A DNA stretch of 64,000 bases. Source: a bacterium (lineage in GTDB: Bacteria > CAIWAD01). This document shows, piece after piece, positions 16,919-27,024 of this stretch (within the stretch, counting starts at the first letter, position 1; each line of letters begins with the position of its first letter). Both the position numbers and the translations under genes were made by a program. Location of the stretch: the NCBI GenBank assembly GCA_030429345.1, contig JAUIFJ010000001.1, positions 62,001-126,000 on the forward strand, read 5' to 3'. Under the pieces are notes generated by a model that did no database searches, was not told the origin of the DNA, and worked only from the letters and a program-made list of their open reading frames with translations.

Positions 16919-19588
16919 ATGTCAAGGCACACCCCCAGCAAGGCCTGGGAACCGTCCCAGGTCGAAAGCCGGCTCTACGAGCAGTGGGAACAGGAAGGCA
17001 CCTTCCGCATTCGTCCCGAGTCCGGCGACACCCCCTTCGTCATCAACATGCCGCCGCCCAATGTCACCGGGCGCCTGCACATGGGCCACGGCCTGCAGGA
17101 CAGCGTGCAGGACACCTTCATTCGCTACAAGCGCATGCTGGGCTTCGACGCGCACTGGCAGCCGGGCAAGGACCACGCGGGCATTGCCACCCAGGCCGTC
17201 GTCGAGAAACAGCTGGCCGCCGAAGGCACCAACCGCCACGAGCTGGGCCGCGAGGCCTTCATCGAGCGCGTCTGGCAGTGGAAGGAGGAGTACGGCGGCT
17301 TCATTACGGCGCAGAAGCGCAAGCTGGGCGACAGCGCCGACTGGTCGACGGAAGTCTTCACCATGGATCCCGGCCCCTCGAAGGCGGTGCGCGAGGTCTT
17401 CGTGCGCCTCTACGAGGAGGGCCTGATCTACCAGGGCCACTACATCGTCAACTGGTGCCCCCGTTGTCACACGGCCATTTCCGACGAGGAAGTGGAACAC
17501 GAGGACAAGGCCAGCCACCTGTGGCACATGGCCTACCCGGTGGAAGACTCCGACGAGAAGATGGTCGTGGCCACGACCCGTCCGGAAACCATGCTGGGCG
17601 ACGTGGCCGTAGCCGTGCACCCGGAGGATGAGCGCTACAAGCACCTGCTGGGCAAGTTCCTGATCCTGCCCGTGATCGGTCGCCGCATTCCGGTGATCGC
17701 CGACGACTTCGTCAATCCGGAATTCGGCACAGGCTGCGTCAAGGTCACGCCCGCACACGACCCCAACGATTTCGAGATGGGTCAGCGCCACGGGCTGGAG
17801 CCGGTGATCGTGCTCGACATTGACGGAAAGATGAACGAGCACGCCGGCCCATACCAGGGCCAGGACCGCTACGAGTGCCGCAAGAAGCTGCTGGCGGACT
17901 TCGAGCAGCAGGGCGTACTCGTCGACACCGAAGACCACAGCCACAGCGTGGGACACTGCAGCCGCTGTCACACGGTGATCGAACCCTATCTCTCGAGGCA
18001 GTGGTTCGTGCGCATGAAGCCGCTCGCCGAGCGCGCGCTGCAGGCCGCCGAGGAAGGCCTGGTCGAGTTTCATCCGCCGCGCTGGCGCAATGTCTTCAGC
18101 CGCTGGATGGAAGAGATCCGTGACTGGTGCATCAGCCGGCAGCTCTGGTGGGGACACCGCATTCCGGTCTTCACCTGCGAGGACTGCGGCGAAGTGCATG
18201 TCACACGGGAGGATCCGGCCGCCTGCGCGAAATGCGGCAGCAGCAAGCTGCTGCAGGATGAGGACGTGCTCGACACCTGGTTCTCCAGCTGGCTCTGGCC
18301 CTTCTCAACCCTGGGCTGGCCGGAAGAGACTCCGCTCTACAAGCGCTACTACCCGACCGACCTGATGGTGACGGGCTACGACATCATCTTCTTCTGGGTC
18401 AGCCGCATGATCATGGCCGGCCTCGAGTTCACCGGTCGCTCTCCCTTCCGGCACGTGTACTTCACGGGCATGGTCAAGGACGAGAAGGGCCGCAAGATGT
18501 CGAAGAGCCTCAATAACGGCATCGACCCGCTGGAGATGGTCGACAAGTACGGAGCCGACGCCGTGCGCTACTGCATGGTGGCGCTGAACACGGAAGGCCA
18601 GGACATCAAGCTCAGCGAACAGAAGTTCGAGATGGGCCGCAACTTCGCCAACAAGGTCTGGCAGGCCTTCCGCTTCCTGCACATGCAGGACTGGAGCGCG
18701 CTCAAGCCCGGCGACGACCTCTCGCGGCCCCGCTGCGGCGAACTGGCAGACGAATGGATCCTTTCGCGCCTGCACACGACCGCCGATCGTGTGTCACAGG
18801 CTTTCGACCAGTACCGGCCCAACGACGCGCTGTCCGCCGTGCACGAGTTCTTCTGGAACGAGTACTGCGACTGGTACGTCGAGCTGGCCAAGCCGCGCAT
18901 GTACGACAAGGAGAACGCGGAGGGCCGACGCCAGACCCTGCATCACGCACTCCATGTGCTGCTGCGCTCGATGCAGCTGCTGCATCCCTTCATGCCCTTC
19001 GTCACGGAGGAGATCGGCCGGCTGGTCAACGAGGAGCTCGACGAGGTCGGCCTGCAGGCGCCCTGGGAAGGCATGATGATCCGCCAGCCCTATCCGGTGT
19101 GCGACAGCGAACAGGTCCGGCCGGACACGGAAGCCGAATTCCGCCTGGTGCAGGGCATTGTCGGCGCGGTGCGCAACATCCGCGCCGAGCAGAAGCTCAA
19201 GCCGCGGCAGGAACTGGAGCTGGTGCTCCTGAGCGCCGGCGACAAGCAGGAAACGCTGCAGCCCGTGCTGGACTACCTGCGCGAACTGGCCCTGGTCGGC
19301 AATATCCGTTTCGGCGGGGAACGCCCCCGCCCGGCCGCGGCAGCGGTGGTCGAGGGCCTGGAAGTGCTGATTCCGCTGGAAGGCCTGATCGACGTGGGCA
19401 AGGAACGCGAGCGTCTCACGAAGGAACAGAAGCGCCTGGAGGGGTTCCTCAAGGGCGTCCGGGCCAAGCTCTCCAACGAGCGCTTCCTGGCCAACGCGCC
19501 GGAAAAGGTCGTGGCACACGAAAAGCAGAAACTGCAGGACGCCGAAGACGCCCTGGCCAAGATCGAGGGCAGCCTGGCCCAGCTCTAG
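16919..19588 (+). CDS. valS: valyl-tRNA synthetase
   Basis: Charges tRNA-Val with valine. The 889-residue product has the class I signatures HMGH (54-57, in PPPNVTGRLHMGH) and KMSKS (526-530), a CP1 editing domain between them, zinc-ribbon-like cysteine pairs (CPRC; CEDC...CAKC), an anticodon-binding helical domain and the ValRS-specific C-terminal coiled coil (about 825-889). The start at 16919 is chosen because GGAGAGG sits directly upstream; alternative in-frame starts (16892, 16718) lack this. A strong terminator follows. The length matches typical bacterial ValRS. Confidence 0.97.
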   Translation: MSRHTPSKAWEPSQVESRLYEQWEQEGTFRIRPESGDTPFVINMPPPNVTGRLHMGHGLQDSVQDTFIRYKRMLGFDAHWQPGKDHAGIATQAVVEKQLAAEGTNRHELGREAFIERVWQWKEEYGGFITAQKRKLGDSADWSTEVFTMDPGPSKAVREVFVRLYEEGLIYQGHYIVNWCPRCHTAISDEEVEHEDKASHLWHMAYPVEDSDEKMVVATTRPETMLGDVAVAVHPEDERYKHLLGKFLILPVIGRRIPVIADDFVNPEFGTGCVKVTPAHDPNDFEMGQRHGLEPVIVLDIDGKMNEHAGPYQGQDRYECRKKLLADFEQQGVLVDTEDHSHSVGHCSRCHTVIEPYLSRQWFVRMKPLAERALQAAEEGLVEFHPPRWRNVFSRWMEEIRDWCISRQLWWGHRIPVFTCEDCGEVHVTREDPAACAKCGSSKLLQDEDVLDTWFSSWLWPFSTLGWPEETPLYKRYYPTDLMVTGYDIIFFWVSRMIMAGLEFTGRSPFRHVYFTGMVKDEKGRKMSKSLNNGIDPLEMVDKYGADAVRYCMVALNTEGQDIKLSEQKFEMGRNFANKVWQAFRFLHMQDWSALKPGDDLSRPRCGELADEWILSRLHTTADRVSQAFDQYRPNDALSAVHEFFWNEYCDWYVELAKPRMYDKENAEGRRQTLHHALHVLLRSMQLLHPFMPFVTEEIGRLVNEELDEVGLQAPWEGMMIRQPYPVCDSEQVRPDTEAEFRLVQGIVGAVRNIRAEQKLKPRQELELVLLSAGDKQETLQPVLDYLRELALVGNIRFGGERPRPAAAAVVEGLEVLIPLEGLIDVGKERERLTKEQKRLEGFLKGVRAKLSNERFLANAPEKVVAHEKQKLQDAEDALAKIEGSLAQL

Positions 19589-19607
19589 AAAGGCAGAACC
19601 GAACACA

Positions 19608-19640
19608 AGGGCCTCCCGACCGGGAGGCCCTTTCTCTTTC
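19608..19640 (+). terminator. intrinsic terminator of valS
   Basis: AGGGCCTCCC (19608-19617) pairs with GGGAGGCCCT (19622-19631) over a GACC loop, followed by TTCTCTTTCT. A classical rho-independent terminator 20 bases after the valS stop. Confidence 0.9.
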
Positions 19641-19717
19641 TACCGCTTGCGTCGCGTTTGTTCTGCCGAATGCCGAAGCGTATATTCGGTCTTTCTGTCG
19701 CGAATGGACTCTTCCGA

Positions 19718-20272
19718 ATGAAAACCCTGCGGATTCTCCTGCCCTTTCTGCTGATCGCCTGCTCCAATGCCGGTCAGGAAGGGACTCCCGGCGACGCCCG
19801 GAAGCTGAGCTTCCAGGTCGAGGAAAGCCTGCTCGGCGCGGACCTTCGCCTCGAAGAGCAGCAGCTGTTGCTTTTTGCCCCTCTGGACTGGTCTCCGGTC
19901 GGCGAGGACCTGCTGACGCGCCTGCGCGCCGCCCAGGACGAAGGCGCGAAGATGAACCTGCTGCAGGCCTGCTTCCACCCGGCCAGCTCCTCCATGCTCA
20001 GCATTTCGGTGATGCATCACGGCGACGTACCGGCGGTCGAACGCCTGCGCTCGGACCTGGAAGGACGCGAAGGGCTCAAGGTCAGCGAGGACTCCTACCG
20101 CCTCAACGGCATGCCCTGCACCCAGTTCCTGGCCGAGGACAGCCTGCTGGTCCAGTTCCGCCTGCTGCTGCGCGACTCCCTGCTGGTCGACTACCTGGTC
20201 CCAAGAAACGCGTATACAGCCCAGTTGAAGGCGCTCGAGTCTTCGATCGGGTCGATTGTTCCACTTCAATAA
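19718..20272 (+). CDS. predicted lipoprotein of unknown function
   Basis: A 184-residue protein starting at the ATG at 19718, which begins a lipoprotein signal (MKTLRILLPFLLIAC) with the lipidated cysteine at residue 15. The mature part is mixed alpha/beta with no motif I recognise; it contains a LDWSPVG segment around residue 60 and only one further cysteine. Earlier in-frame starts would hide the signal peptide. The next gene is another small lipoprotein 13 bases downstream, so the two are probably co-transcribed. It presumably sits in the outer or inner membrane facing the periplasm. Function is not assigned. Confidence 0.7.
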   Translation: MKTLRILLPFLLIACSNAGQEGTPGDARKLSFQVEESLLGADLRLEEQQLLLFAPLDWSPVGEDLLTRLRAAQDEGAKMNLLQACFHPASSSMLSISVMHHGDVPAVERLRSDLEGREGLKVSEDSYRLNGMPCTQFLAEDSLLVQFRLLLRDSLLVDYLVPRNAYTAQLKALESSIGSIVPLQ

Positions 20273-20285
20273 TCGGAGAGCACAC

Positions 20286-20582
20286 ATGAAGCGCAACATC
20301 CGCACAGCATTGCTGGCCCTGATCTCGGCAGCACTCCTGACGGCCTGTGCCGTACACACGCACCAGGTCGGCGACGGCGCCCAGAGCGGCGTGGAGATGA
20401 AGCAGAAGCAGTGGTACATCCTCTGGGGACTTGTGCCGCTGAACGAGGTCGACTCGGCCGTTCTGGCCGAGGGTGCCGACGACTACACCATCCGCACGGC
20501 CAAGGAAGTGGACGACGTGTTGATCAACATCTTCACGGGCTATGTCACGATCCATAGCCGCACGGTGACCGTCACCAAGTAG
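20286..20582 (+). CDS. Bor/Iss-like small lipoprotein
   Basis: A 98-residue lipoprotein. ATG at 20286 has GGAGAG eight bases upstream; the signal ends in LLTAC. The mature sequence follows the pattern of Bor-like proteins: a THQVGDGAQSG start, an aromatic-G-P block (WYILWGLVPLNEVDS), then an EDYT-type segment (DDYTIRTAKEVDD) and a C-terminal ..TVTVTK. Relatives in the Bacteroidetes are common and mostly uncharacterised; the lambda Bor protein is linked to serum resistance, which cannot be transferred here. A strong terminator follows, closing the two-lipoprotein unit. Confidence 0.65.
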   Translation: MKRNIRTALLALISAALLTACAVHTHQVGDGAQSGVEMKQKQWYILWGLVPLNEVDSAVLAEGADDYTIRTAKEVDDVLINIFTGYVTIHSRTVTVTK

Positions 20583-20605
20583 GGCGCTCGCCTTCGGGAT
20601 TACCG

Positions 20606-20637
20606 GCCCCTTTGTTCCCGCAAAGGGGCTTTTTCTT
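20606..20637 (+). terminator. intrinsic terminator after the lipoprotein pair
   Basis: GCCCCTTTG (20606-20614) pairs with CAAAGGGGC (20621-20629) over TTCCCG, followed directly by TTTTTCTTT. Confidence 0.92.
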
Positions 20638-20717
20638 TGGGAACCGTCGTCCGCGCACTCCAGTTTGATGGGTGAACGCCGCCGATTCCGTATCCGCCGG
20701 CAAAAAGGAGAACCCCT

Positions 20718-22058
20718 ATGATCGCCCCCCGCCTGGCAGCCCTGCTGCCTGCCTTGTTGCTGGCCGGAAACGCGCCGGCCGATGAAGCCAACATCACCAT
20801 CTACAGCGACGGTTTCGGCCTGGTCAGCGAGGACCGCAGCGTCCAGCTGGAAAAGGGCCTGCAGGAAATCCACTTCGAAGGCGTCAGCGCGCTGATCGAG
20901 CCCAGCTCGGTGCTCTTCCAGGCGGACGGCGTCGCCCTGCTCGAGCAGAACTACGAGTACGACCTGGTGGACGGCAACGCGCTCTTGCGGCGCTACCTGG
21001 ATCAGCCGATCACCGTGACACTCAAGGAGGGCGGCGAGCTGGTCAGCGGCACGCTGCTGTCCTACAGCAATGACCTGGTGCTGGGAACGGACGACGGCAT
21101 CGTCAGCCTGGCCCGCGGAAGCTGGCAGGGCATCCGCTACCCGGAGCTTCCCGACGGCCTGCGCACACGACCGGCGCTCAAGTGGCTGCTGAACACGCGC
21201 CGCGCCGGGGAGAAGGATCTTCGTGTTACGTATACGACGCGCGGCCTGGGCTGGCAGGCGGAGTACGTCTGCCTGCTGAACGAGGACGATTCCGGCATGG
21301 AGATGGCCGGCTGGGTCAATCTGAGCAACAACACCGGCATGGCCTGGGAAGAGGCCGGCCTGCAGCTGGTCGCCGGCGAGCTCAACCGCGCCCCTGCCAT
21401 GGGCCCCCAGCCCGAGAACCTGCGCATGATGACGGCGGATGCCGAATACTCCAAGGGCGGCTTCCAGGAGGAAAGCTTCTTCGAGTACCACCTGTATACG
21501 CTTCCGCGCAAGGTGGACCTGGCCAACAACCAGGACAAGGAGATCGCGCTCTTCGAACCGGCCGAGACACGCGTCGAGAAGCGCTACGTATACGACTCGC
21601 GGCGGGATCACCAGGGCGTGCAGACCCGTCTGCTCTTCGAGAACCGCGAAGGCCAGGCGCCGGGCGTGGCCCTGCCGGAAGGCAAGGTGCGGCTCTACAA
21701 GGCCGATTCCGCCGGACGCCGGCAACTGGTAGGCGAGGACCGCATTGCCCACACCCCGCGCGACGAGAAGGTCGAATTGACCGCCGGCCGCGCCTTCGAC
21801 CTGGTCGTCGAGCGCGTGCAGAAGGATCATCGCCAGTTCGGTCGCGGATGGGAAAGCGACCTCGAATTCAAGGTTCGCAATCGCAAGGAAGAGGGGCGGG
21901 TCACCCTCTACCTGGATGAGCACGCCTGGGGCGACTGGGACATCGTCCGCTGCAGCCATCCGGTAGAGAAGGAAGACGCGCGCACCGCACGAGTCCAGGT
22001 AGAGGTCGCCGCCGGACTAGAGGAAGTCGTCACCCTGACATTGCGCGGAAACCGCTGA
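20718..22058 (+). CDS. exported DUF4139 domain protein
   Basis: A 446-residue protein with a signal peptide (cleavage near APA, residue 20) and an AAGGAGAA ribosome site before the ATG. The layout matches DUF4139 proteins: an N-terminal beta region that begins with a Y-D-G-F-G-L-V type strand, a central block with the TRGLGWQAEYVCLL segment (about 175-190) followed by G.V.LSNN.G..WE.A.L.LVAG, and a long C-terminal beta-sandwich. Members are widespread and exported; some were described as mucoidy inhibitor A-like, but no biochemical role is established. It has its own upstream region after a terminator and is followed by a histidine kinase gene on the same strand. Confidence 0.78.
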   Translation: MIAPRLAALLPALLLAGNAPADEANITIYSDGFGLVSEDRSVQLEKGLQEIHFEGVSALIEPSSVLFQADGVALLEQNYEYDLVDGNALLRRYLDQPITVTLKEGGELVSGTLLSYSNDLVLGTDDGIVSLARGSWQGIRYPELPDGLRTRPALKWLLNTRRAGEKDLRVTYTTRGLGWQAEYVCLLNEDDSGMEMAGWVNLSNNTGMAWEEAGLQLVAGELNRAPAMGPQPENLRMMTADAEYSKGGFQEESFFEYHLYTLPRKVDLANNQDKEIALFEPAETRVEKRYVYDSRRDHQGVQTRLLFENREGQAPGVALPEGKVRLYKADSAGRRQLVGEDRIAHTPRDEKVELTAGRAFDLVVERVQKDHRQFGRGWESDLEFKVRNRKEEGRVTLYLDEHAWGDWDIVRCSHPVEKEDARTARVQVEVAAGLEEVVTLTLRGNR

Positions 22059-22232
22059 TTCAACTGAATATCCATTCAGAAACAGGCCGGCTTGACCGGC
22101 TTGTTTCGCTCCCGGGGACCAGGTGGATTCCACGCCGGTATCCCCACCGCGTCCTCGACTGCAGGGTCAATGCCAGGAACAGCGTTGCCGATAGAGGGGC
22201 AGGCAGTGGTCTTGGGGATTCGACTTCCACGA

Positions 22233-24845
22233 ATGAACGCGCGACGCTGGACATACGGGCTACCTATTGCGGTCCTGATCAGCGGCATCCTGCTCAGCCT
22301 GCTTGGCTGGAGGGTGACGAACGGTTTGGTCCGCGACCGCATGCAAAGCGAGTTCTTCCAGCGCTCCCATAGCCTGCACAGCGCGATCCAGAGCGGAATT
22401 CGCGAATCGATGCAAAGCCTGAAGAGCAATGCCCGCACGCTGGCCCAGTTCGACAGCCTGGGCAAAGAGGACTTCAGCGCCCTGGCTGCGAAGATCCTGG
22501 CCGAAAGTCCGGAGTTGCAGGCCATCGAGTGGGTGCCCCGCGTACCTCACCGCCTGAGGGAGGCCTACGAACAGGCGGCCCGCGCGCAGGGCTTCCGGGA
22601 TTTCTCCTTCAAGGACAAGGACGACAGCGGCCGCTTCTTTCCGGTCGGGAAGCAGGAAATCTACTACCCGATCTATTTCGTGGAGCCGCTGGAAGGGAAC
22701 GAGGAAGCCCTGGGCTACTGCACCGGCCCGCCCGTCCGGAAGGAAATCATTGATCAGGCCCTTGCAACAGGCGAGGCCGTCGCCTCCGACCTGGTGCCTC
22801 TTGTCCAGTCGGACGGAAAACCGCATGGCCTGCTCGTCTTCTGCCCGGTCTGGAACTCGGCCAGCCGCCCGGACAGGGATCCGCAAAGCGCCCGGGGCTT
22901 GCTGGAAGCCGTCTACAAGGTGGATGACCTGCTGGCGACGATCCTGGAAGGCCAGGACCGGGAAGGCATCGATTTGAGCTTCACGAGTTCGGACGGCAAA
23001 AGGACCGCCGGGATTCCGGTGCCACACGACGAACTCGAACTGGCCGAGTACAGTCCGCGCGAGCGCGCCCTGCGATTGGAAGCCGGTCACACACGCGCCA
23101 TCGTCTGGGGCCAGCGGCACTTCAAGCTGACCTTCAAGCCGACGGCCGGTTTCAGCCGCCAATACCCGCTCTACGTCGGCACGCTGATGTTGGCGCTGGG
23201 CCTGGCTTTCACCGTGGTCTGCAGCTTGTTCCTCTTCTTCTACCTGGGGCAGAACACGCGGATCCGTCGCCAGGTGGAGAAGCAGACGCGGGAACTGGTC
23301 CAGGGAACGCGCGAACTGAAACAGGCCCTGGAGCACAAGGACGCGGCCCGCGCCGAGCTGCGCCTGATGGCACACACCCTCGAACAGATCACCGAAGCAG
23401 TCCTGGTCAGCGACCCGAAGGGAAACCTGTACTACATGAATCCCGCCGCGGAGAAGCTCTTCGGGCGCACCCTGCGGGAAAGCCCGGACCTGAAGGAAGA
23501 GGAGCTGCTGGATCCGAAGGCCATGAAGTCCCTCGACAAGCAAACGGAGCCGGAAAAGGCGTCGGAAGTCCTGCGGGCGGGCGAGACTCTCTTGAAACCG
23601 GCGGGAGGCCGGGAGTTCCTGGCGCAGATCGTCGTGTCACGCATGCAGAACAGCGAGACGGGCGACCCGCTGACCGTCAGCCTGGTGCGAGACGTGAGCG
23701 AGCAGCGTAGCACGGAGAAGAAGCTCTACCATGCCCAGAAGGTCGAGGCGGTCGGCATGCTCGCCGGCGGCATTGCCCATGACTTCAACAATGTGCTGAC
23801 GGCGATCAACGGCTCCTGCCAGATCCTCCAGCTCAAGCTGAAGGACGAGGGAAATCGCCGCCTTGTCGATGATGTGCTGCGCACGGCCGAGCGCGCGGCG
23901 ACCATGGTCAAGCAACTGTTGGCCTTTGGACGATCGCAACAAGGCAAGCGGGAATCGCTGGACCTGAACGAGGTCGCGCGCTCGATGAACAGCATGCTGG
24001 ATCGCCTGGTGCCGAAGCACATTCGGCTCAGTTTCGAATCCCACCCGGATCTTCCCCCCGTGCTGGCCGAGAGGTCGAAACTCGAGCAGCTGCTGCTGAA
24101 CCTGATCCTGAACGCAAGGGACGCCATCGAGGGCGAGGGTTGGATTCGTGTGATTACAGAGGAGCCCCATCAGGGAGTCAGACTGCCCGATGCAGCTTCG
24201 GCCGCTGTGCGGCTTCGCGTCATGGACAATGGCTGCGGCATTCCAGCCGACATGCTGGAAAAGATCTTCGAGCCCTTCTTCACCACGAAGAAGGACAAGG
24301 GAACCGGCATGGGCCTGGCGACGGTCAGCAACATTGTCCGAACCAGCCTGCGTGGAAGCATCCAGGTGGACAGCCGCGTCGGTCTAGGAACGGAATTCAT
24401 CATTGATCTGCCGGCCCTGCCTCGACCCGGGAGAACCGCCCAACGAGATCCATCCGGCACTCCGAAACAAATGCCCCGCATACTGGTCGTCGAGGACGAA
24501 AAGGACGTGCGCGAACTGATCCACCAGGTGCTGGCCGGGGCGGGCTTCGACACGAACCAGGCGGAAAGCGCCGAACAGGCTCTGCGCATCCTGGAACGGG
24601 CGCAGTTCGATCTGCTGCTGACCGACATCGTCATGCCTGGAAAAAACGGCGTCGAACTGGGGCGGGAAGTCTCTCCCCTCTACCCGGAAATGAAGATTCT
24701 CTACATGTCGGCCTTTGCCAATGAGAGCCTCGACTCGGGGAATGCCTTCCGCACGGAACAGTTTATCCAGAAACCCTTTTTGCCCAGTGTACTGACCGGC
24801 ATGGTGCGTCAGCTGCTCGAGCTGGACGAAACGAACCCGGCCTAG
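22233..24845 (+). CDS. CHASE-PAS hybrid sensor histidine kinase with C-terminal receiver
   Basis: A membrane sensor kinase of about 870 residues. Order: TM1 (about 8-25), an extracytoplasmic CHASE domain (about 40-200; [10 protein letters not shown]...EALG core), TM2 (about 312-338), a coiled segment, a PAS domain (about 375-480), a HisKA dimerisation domain with phosphorylated H516 in GIAHDFNN, a HATPase_c domain with N box ([10 protein letters not shown]), G1 (DNGCGIP), F box (EPFFTTK) and G2 (GTGMGLA), and a receiver domain with D798 ([10 protein letters not shown]). CHASE domains sense small extracellular ligands. The frame is open upstream to 22092, but ATG at 22233 begins a normal membrane anchor; its ribosome site is weak, so the start is uncertain. 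The target is not evident. Confidence 0.9.
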   Translation: MNARRWTYGLPIAVLISGILLSLLGWRVTNGLVRDRMQSEFFQRSHSLHSAIQSGIRESMQSLKSNARTLAQFDSLGKEDFSALAAKILAESPELQAIEWVPRVPHRLREAYEQAARAQGFRDFSFKDKDDSGRFFPVGKQEIYYPIYFVEPLEGNEEALGYCTGPPVRKEIIDQALATGEAVASDLVPLVQSDGKPHGLLVFCPVWNSASRPDRDPQSARGLLEAVYKVDDLLATILEGQDREGIDLSFTSSDGKRTAGIPVPHDELELAEYSPRERALRLEAGHTRAIVWGQRHFKLTFKPTAGFSRQYPLYVGTLMLALGLAFTVVCSLFLFFYLGQNTRIRRQVEKQTRELVQGTRELKQALEHKDAARAELRLMAHTLEQITEAVLVSDPKGNLYYMNPAAEKLFGRTLRESPDLKEEELLDPKAMKSLDKQTEPEKASEVLRAGETLLKPAGGREFLAQIVVSRMQNSETGDPLTVSLVRDVSEQRSTEKKLYHAQKVEAVGMLAGGIAHDFNNVLTAINGSCQILQLKLKDEGNRRLVDDVLRTAERAATMVKQLLAFGRSQQGKRESLDLNEVARSMNSMLDRLVPKHIRLSFESHPDLPPVLAERSKLEQLLLNLILNARDAIEGEGWIRVITEEPHQGVRLPDAASAAVRLRVMDNGCGIPADMLEKIFEPFFTTKKDKGTGMGLATVSNIVRTSLRGSIQVDSRVGLGTEFIIDLPALPRPGRTAQRDPSGTPKQMPRILVVEDEKDVRELIHQVLAGAGFDTNQAESAEQALRILERAQFDLLLTDIVMPGKNGVELGREVSPLYPEMKILYMSAFANESLDSGNAFRTEQFIQKPFLPSVLTGMVRQLLELDETNPA

Positions 24846-24921
24846 GGCCTTCTTCCCTATCTTCCCCTCTCGACGGGCCGACGGGTCCGCGTTCCCCTTA
24901 CAGACGACGAGCGACCCAAGC

Positions 24922-27024
24922 ATGAGTGACAGCCACGACTCCTTCCTGGCGGACCGCCTGGTCTGGATTCCCGGGGTCGGCCCCCGCAAGGCGGAGGTCC
25001 TGGCCGGGGCAGGCCTGTGCTCCGTGCGCGACATGCTGGAGCACTTTCCGCGCCGCTACCTGGACCGTACGAGTGTCACACGCATTCGGGAGATCGAGGA
25101 GGGGTGCGGGGAGATCACGGTCGTCGGGCGTATTACACGCTGCGGATTGAAGGGATACAGCCGCCGCCAGCGCTTCGAGGCCGAGCTCAGCGACGGAACG
25201 GGCACCCTGAACCTGGTCTGGTTCCGGCGCACGAGCTGGGTCCGCAAGGCCCTCGAGACCGGGGACGTGATCGCAGCCAGCGGCGCGCCCCGCGTATACC
25301 GCGGCTGGCAGATGCAGCACCCGGCCTTCGAGAAGCTGCTCGTCGACGAGGACGACACGGGAAGCTTCGAGTACAACGGCCAGGTGGTTCCGATCTACCC
25401 CGGCACGGAGGAGCTGCGCAAGGCCTGGCTCGACAGCCGCGCGCTGCAGCGGATCGTGTCCCACATCCTGAAGGATGCCCGCCTGTGCTTCCCGGAGATC
25501 CTCCCGCCGGACCTGGTCGCTCGCCTGGCCCTGGTCTCGCACGACCGCGCCATGCGGGAAGTCCACATTGCGGAAAGCCTGGAGGCGGTCGGCCTGGCGC
25601 GCCGGCGGCTGATCTTCCAGGAACTCTTCCTGCTGCAGCTGATGCTGGCCCTGCGTCACACGGAGCGCGACGAGCGATCCGGCAGGCCCTTCGGCAGCGA
25701 AGGCGACCTGCTGCCCCGCCTGCTGCAGGATCTTCCCTGGCCGCTGACGGGGGCCCAGCAGCGCGTGATCGACGAGATCCTCGGCGACATGCGCTCCCCC
25801 CGGCCGATGAACCGCCTGCTGCAGGGGGATGTCGGCAGCGGCAAGACCGTCGTCGCCCTGGCCGCCCTGCTGACCGCCGTCTCGGATGGCCGCCAGGGCG
25901 CGATCATGGCGCCGACGGAAATCCTGGCCGAACAGCACTTCCGGAACATCGACGCGCTCTGCGCCCCCCTGGGCGTCCGAGTGACCCTGTTGACCGGATC
26001 ACGAAAGGGCGCGAAACGGCAGAAGGCCCTGCAAGAGATCGCCGGCGGCTGGACGCAGATCGCCGTCGGCACGCACGCCCTGATCCAGGAGAGCGTCGAC
26101 TTCCAGGACCTGGGGCTGGTTGTGATCGACGAGCAGCACCGCTTCGGCGTGATGCAGCGCGCCAGCCTGCGCCGCAAAGGCGAGGACCTGGACACGCTGG
26201 TCATGACGGCCACACCCATTCCGCGCACCCTGGCGATCACGGCCTATGGCGACATGGACCTGAGCCTGCTCGACGAACTGCCGCCGGGCCGCAAGCCGGT
26301 GCGCACGGAATGGAGGCCGGAAAGCAAGCGCGGGGCCATCCTGGAGTGGCTGAGGGAGCAGGTGCTCGAGGGCGCGCAGGCCTACCTGGTCTATCCGCTG
26401 GTCGAGGAATCGGAAAAGCTCGATCTTCGCGCCGCGGAAGAGGCCTACGAGGAGCTGCGCGGCGGCCTGCTGGCGGAGTTCGACATCGGCCTGCTTCACG
26501 GCCGGATGAAGGCCCCCGAGAAGGATGCCGTGATGCAATCCTTCCTGAAGGGCGAGATCCAGGTGCTGGTCTCGACCACGGTGATCGAGGTCGGCGTGGA
26601 CAACCCCCGCGCCACGGTGATGATCGTGGATCACGCCGAACGCTTCGGACTGAGCCAGCTCCACCAGCTGCGAGGCCGCGTCGGCAGGGGCAGCGATCGC
26701 TCCTGGTGTATTCTCATTGCCGGGCGCGAGCTGAGCGCCGAGGGCCGCGAGCGCCTGGAGACCATGGCCCGGACGACGGACGGCTTCGAGATCGCCGAGA
26801 CGGACCTGCGGATGCGCGGGAGCGGCGACTTCTTCGGCGTGAGACAGAGCGGCGTGCCGCTCTTCAAGCTGGCCGACATCGTCCGCGACCGCGAAACCCT
26901 GTTGCTCGCCCGCGACGAGGCCTTTCGCCTCGTGGAAGAGGATCCCCGCCTGCAGAAGCATCCGCTGCTGCGCTCCTGGATCGACCGCTACCTGGACGAG
27001 GCCCTGCAGAGGGTCGCCGACTGA
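24922..27024 (+). CDS. recG: ATP-dependent DNA helicase RecG
   Basis: Remodels stalled replication forks and branch-migrates recombination intermediates. The 700-residue product has the wedge/OB domain at the N-terminus (about 60-160), Walker A GDVGSGKT (302-309), DEQH box (403-406), SAT-like motif TATPIPRT, and the second RecA-like lobe with the QLRGRVGRG motif (about 582-590). Length and motif order fit the family. It overlaps priA by one base (TGATG), so the two replication-restart helicases are translationally coupled, a sensible pairing. Confidence 0.95.
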   Translation: MSDSHDSFLADRLVWIPGVGPRKAEVLAGAGLCSVRDMLEHFPRRYLDRTSVTRIREIEEGCGEITVVGRITRCGLKGYSRRQRFEAELSDGTGTLNLVWFRRTSWVRKALETGDVIAASGAPRVYRGWQMQHPAFEKLLVDEDDTGSFEYNGQVVPIYPGTEELRKAWLDSRALQRIVSHILKDARLCFPEILPPDLVARLALVSHDRAMREVHIAESLEAVGLARRRLIFQELFLLQLMLALRHTERDERSGRPFGSEGDLLPRLLQDLPWPLTGAQQRVIDEILGDMRSPRPMNRLLQGDVGSGKTVVALAALLTAVSDGRQGAIMAPTEILAEQHFRNIDALCAPLGVRVTLLTGSRKGAKRQKALQEIAGGWTQIAVGTHALIQESVDFQDLGLVVIDEQHRFGVMQRASLRRKGEDLDTLVMTATPIPRTLAITAYGDMDLSLLDELPPGRKPVRTEWRPESKRGAILEWLREQVLEGAQAYLVYPLVEESEKLDLRAAEEAYEELRGGLLAEFDIGLLHGRMKAPEKDAVMQSFLKGEIQVLVSTTVIEVGVDNPRATVMIVDHAERFGLSQLHQLRGRVGRGSDRSWCILIAGRELSAEGRERLETMARTTDGFEIAETDLRMRGSGDFFGVRQSGVPLFKLADIVRDRETLLLARDEAFRLVEEDPRLQKHPLLRSWIDRYLDEALQRVAD

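Noticed and set aside
24030-24050. TTCGAATCC resembling a tRNA T-loop
   Set aside because: It lies inside the histidine kinase coding region and no cloverleaf can be drawn around it.
25017-27023. priA frame open for about 670 codons upstream through recG
   Set aside because: The part overlapping recG is arginine- and proline-rich shadow. PriA similarity begins at 27024, where the ATG overlaps the recG stop.
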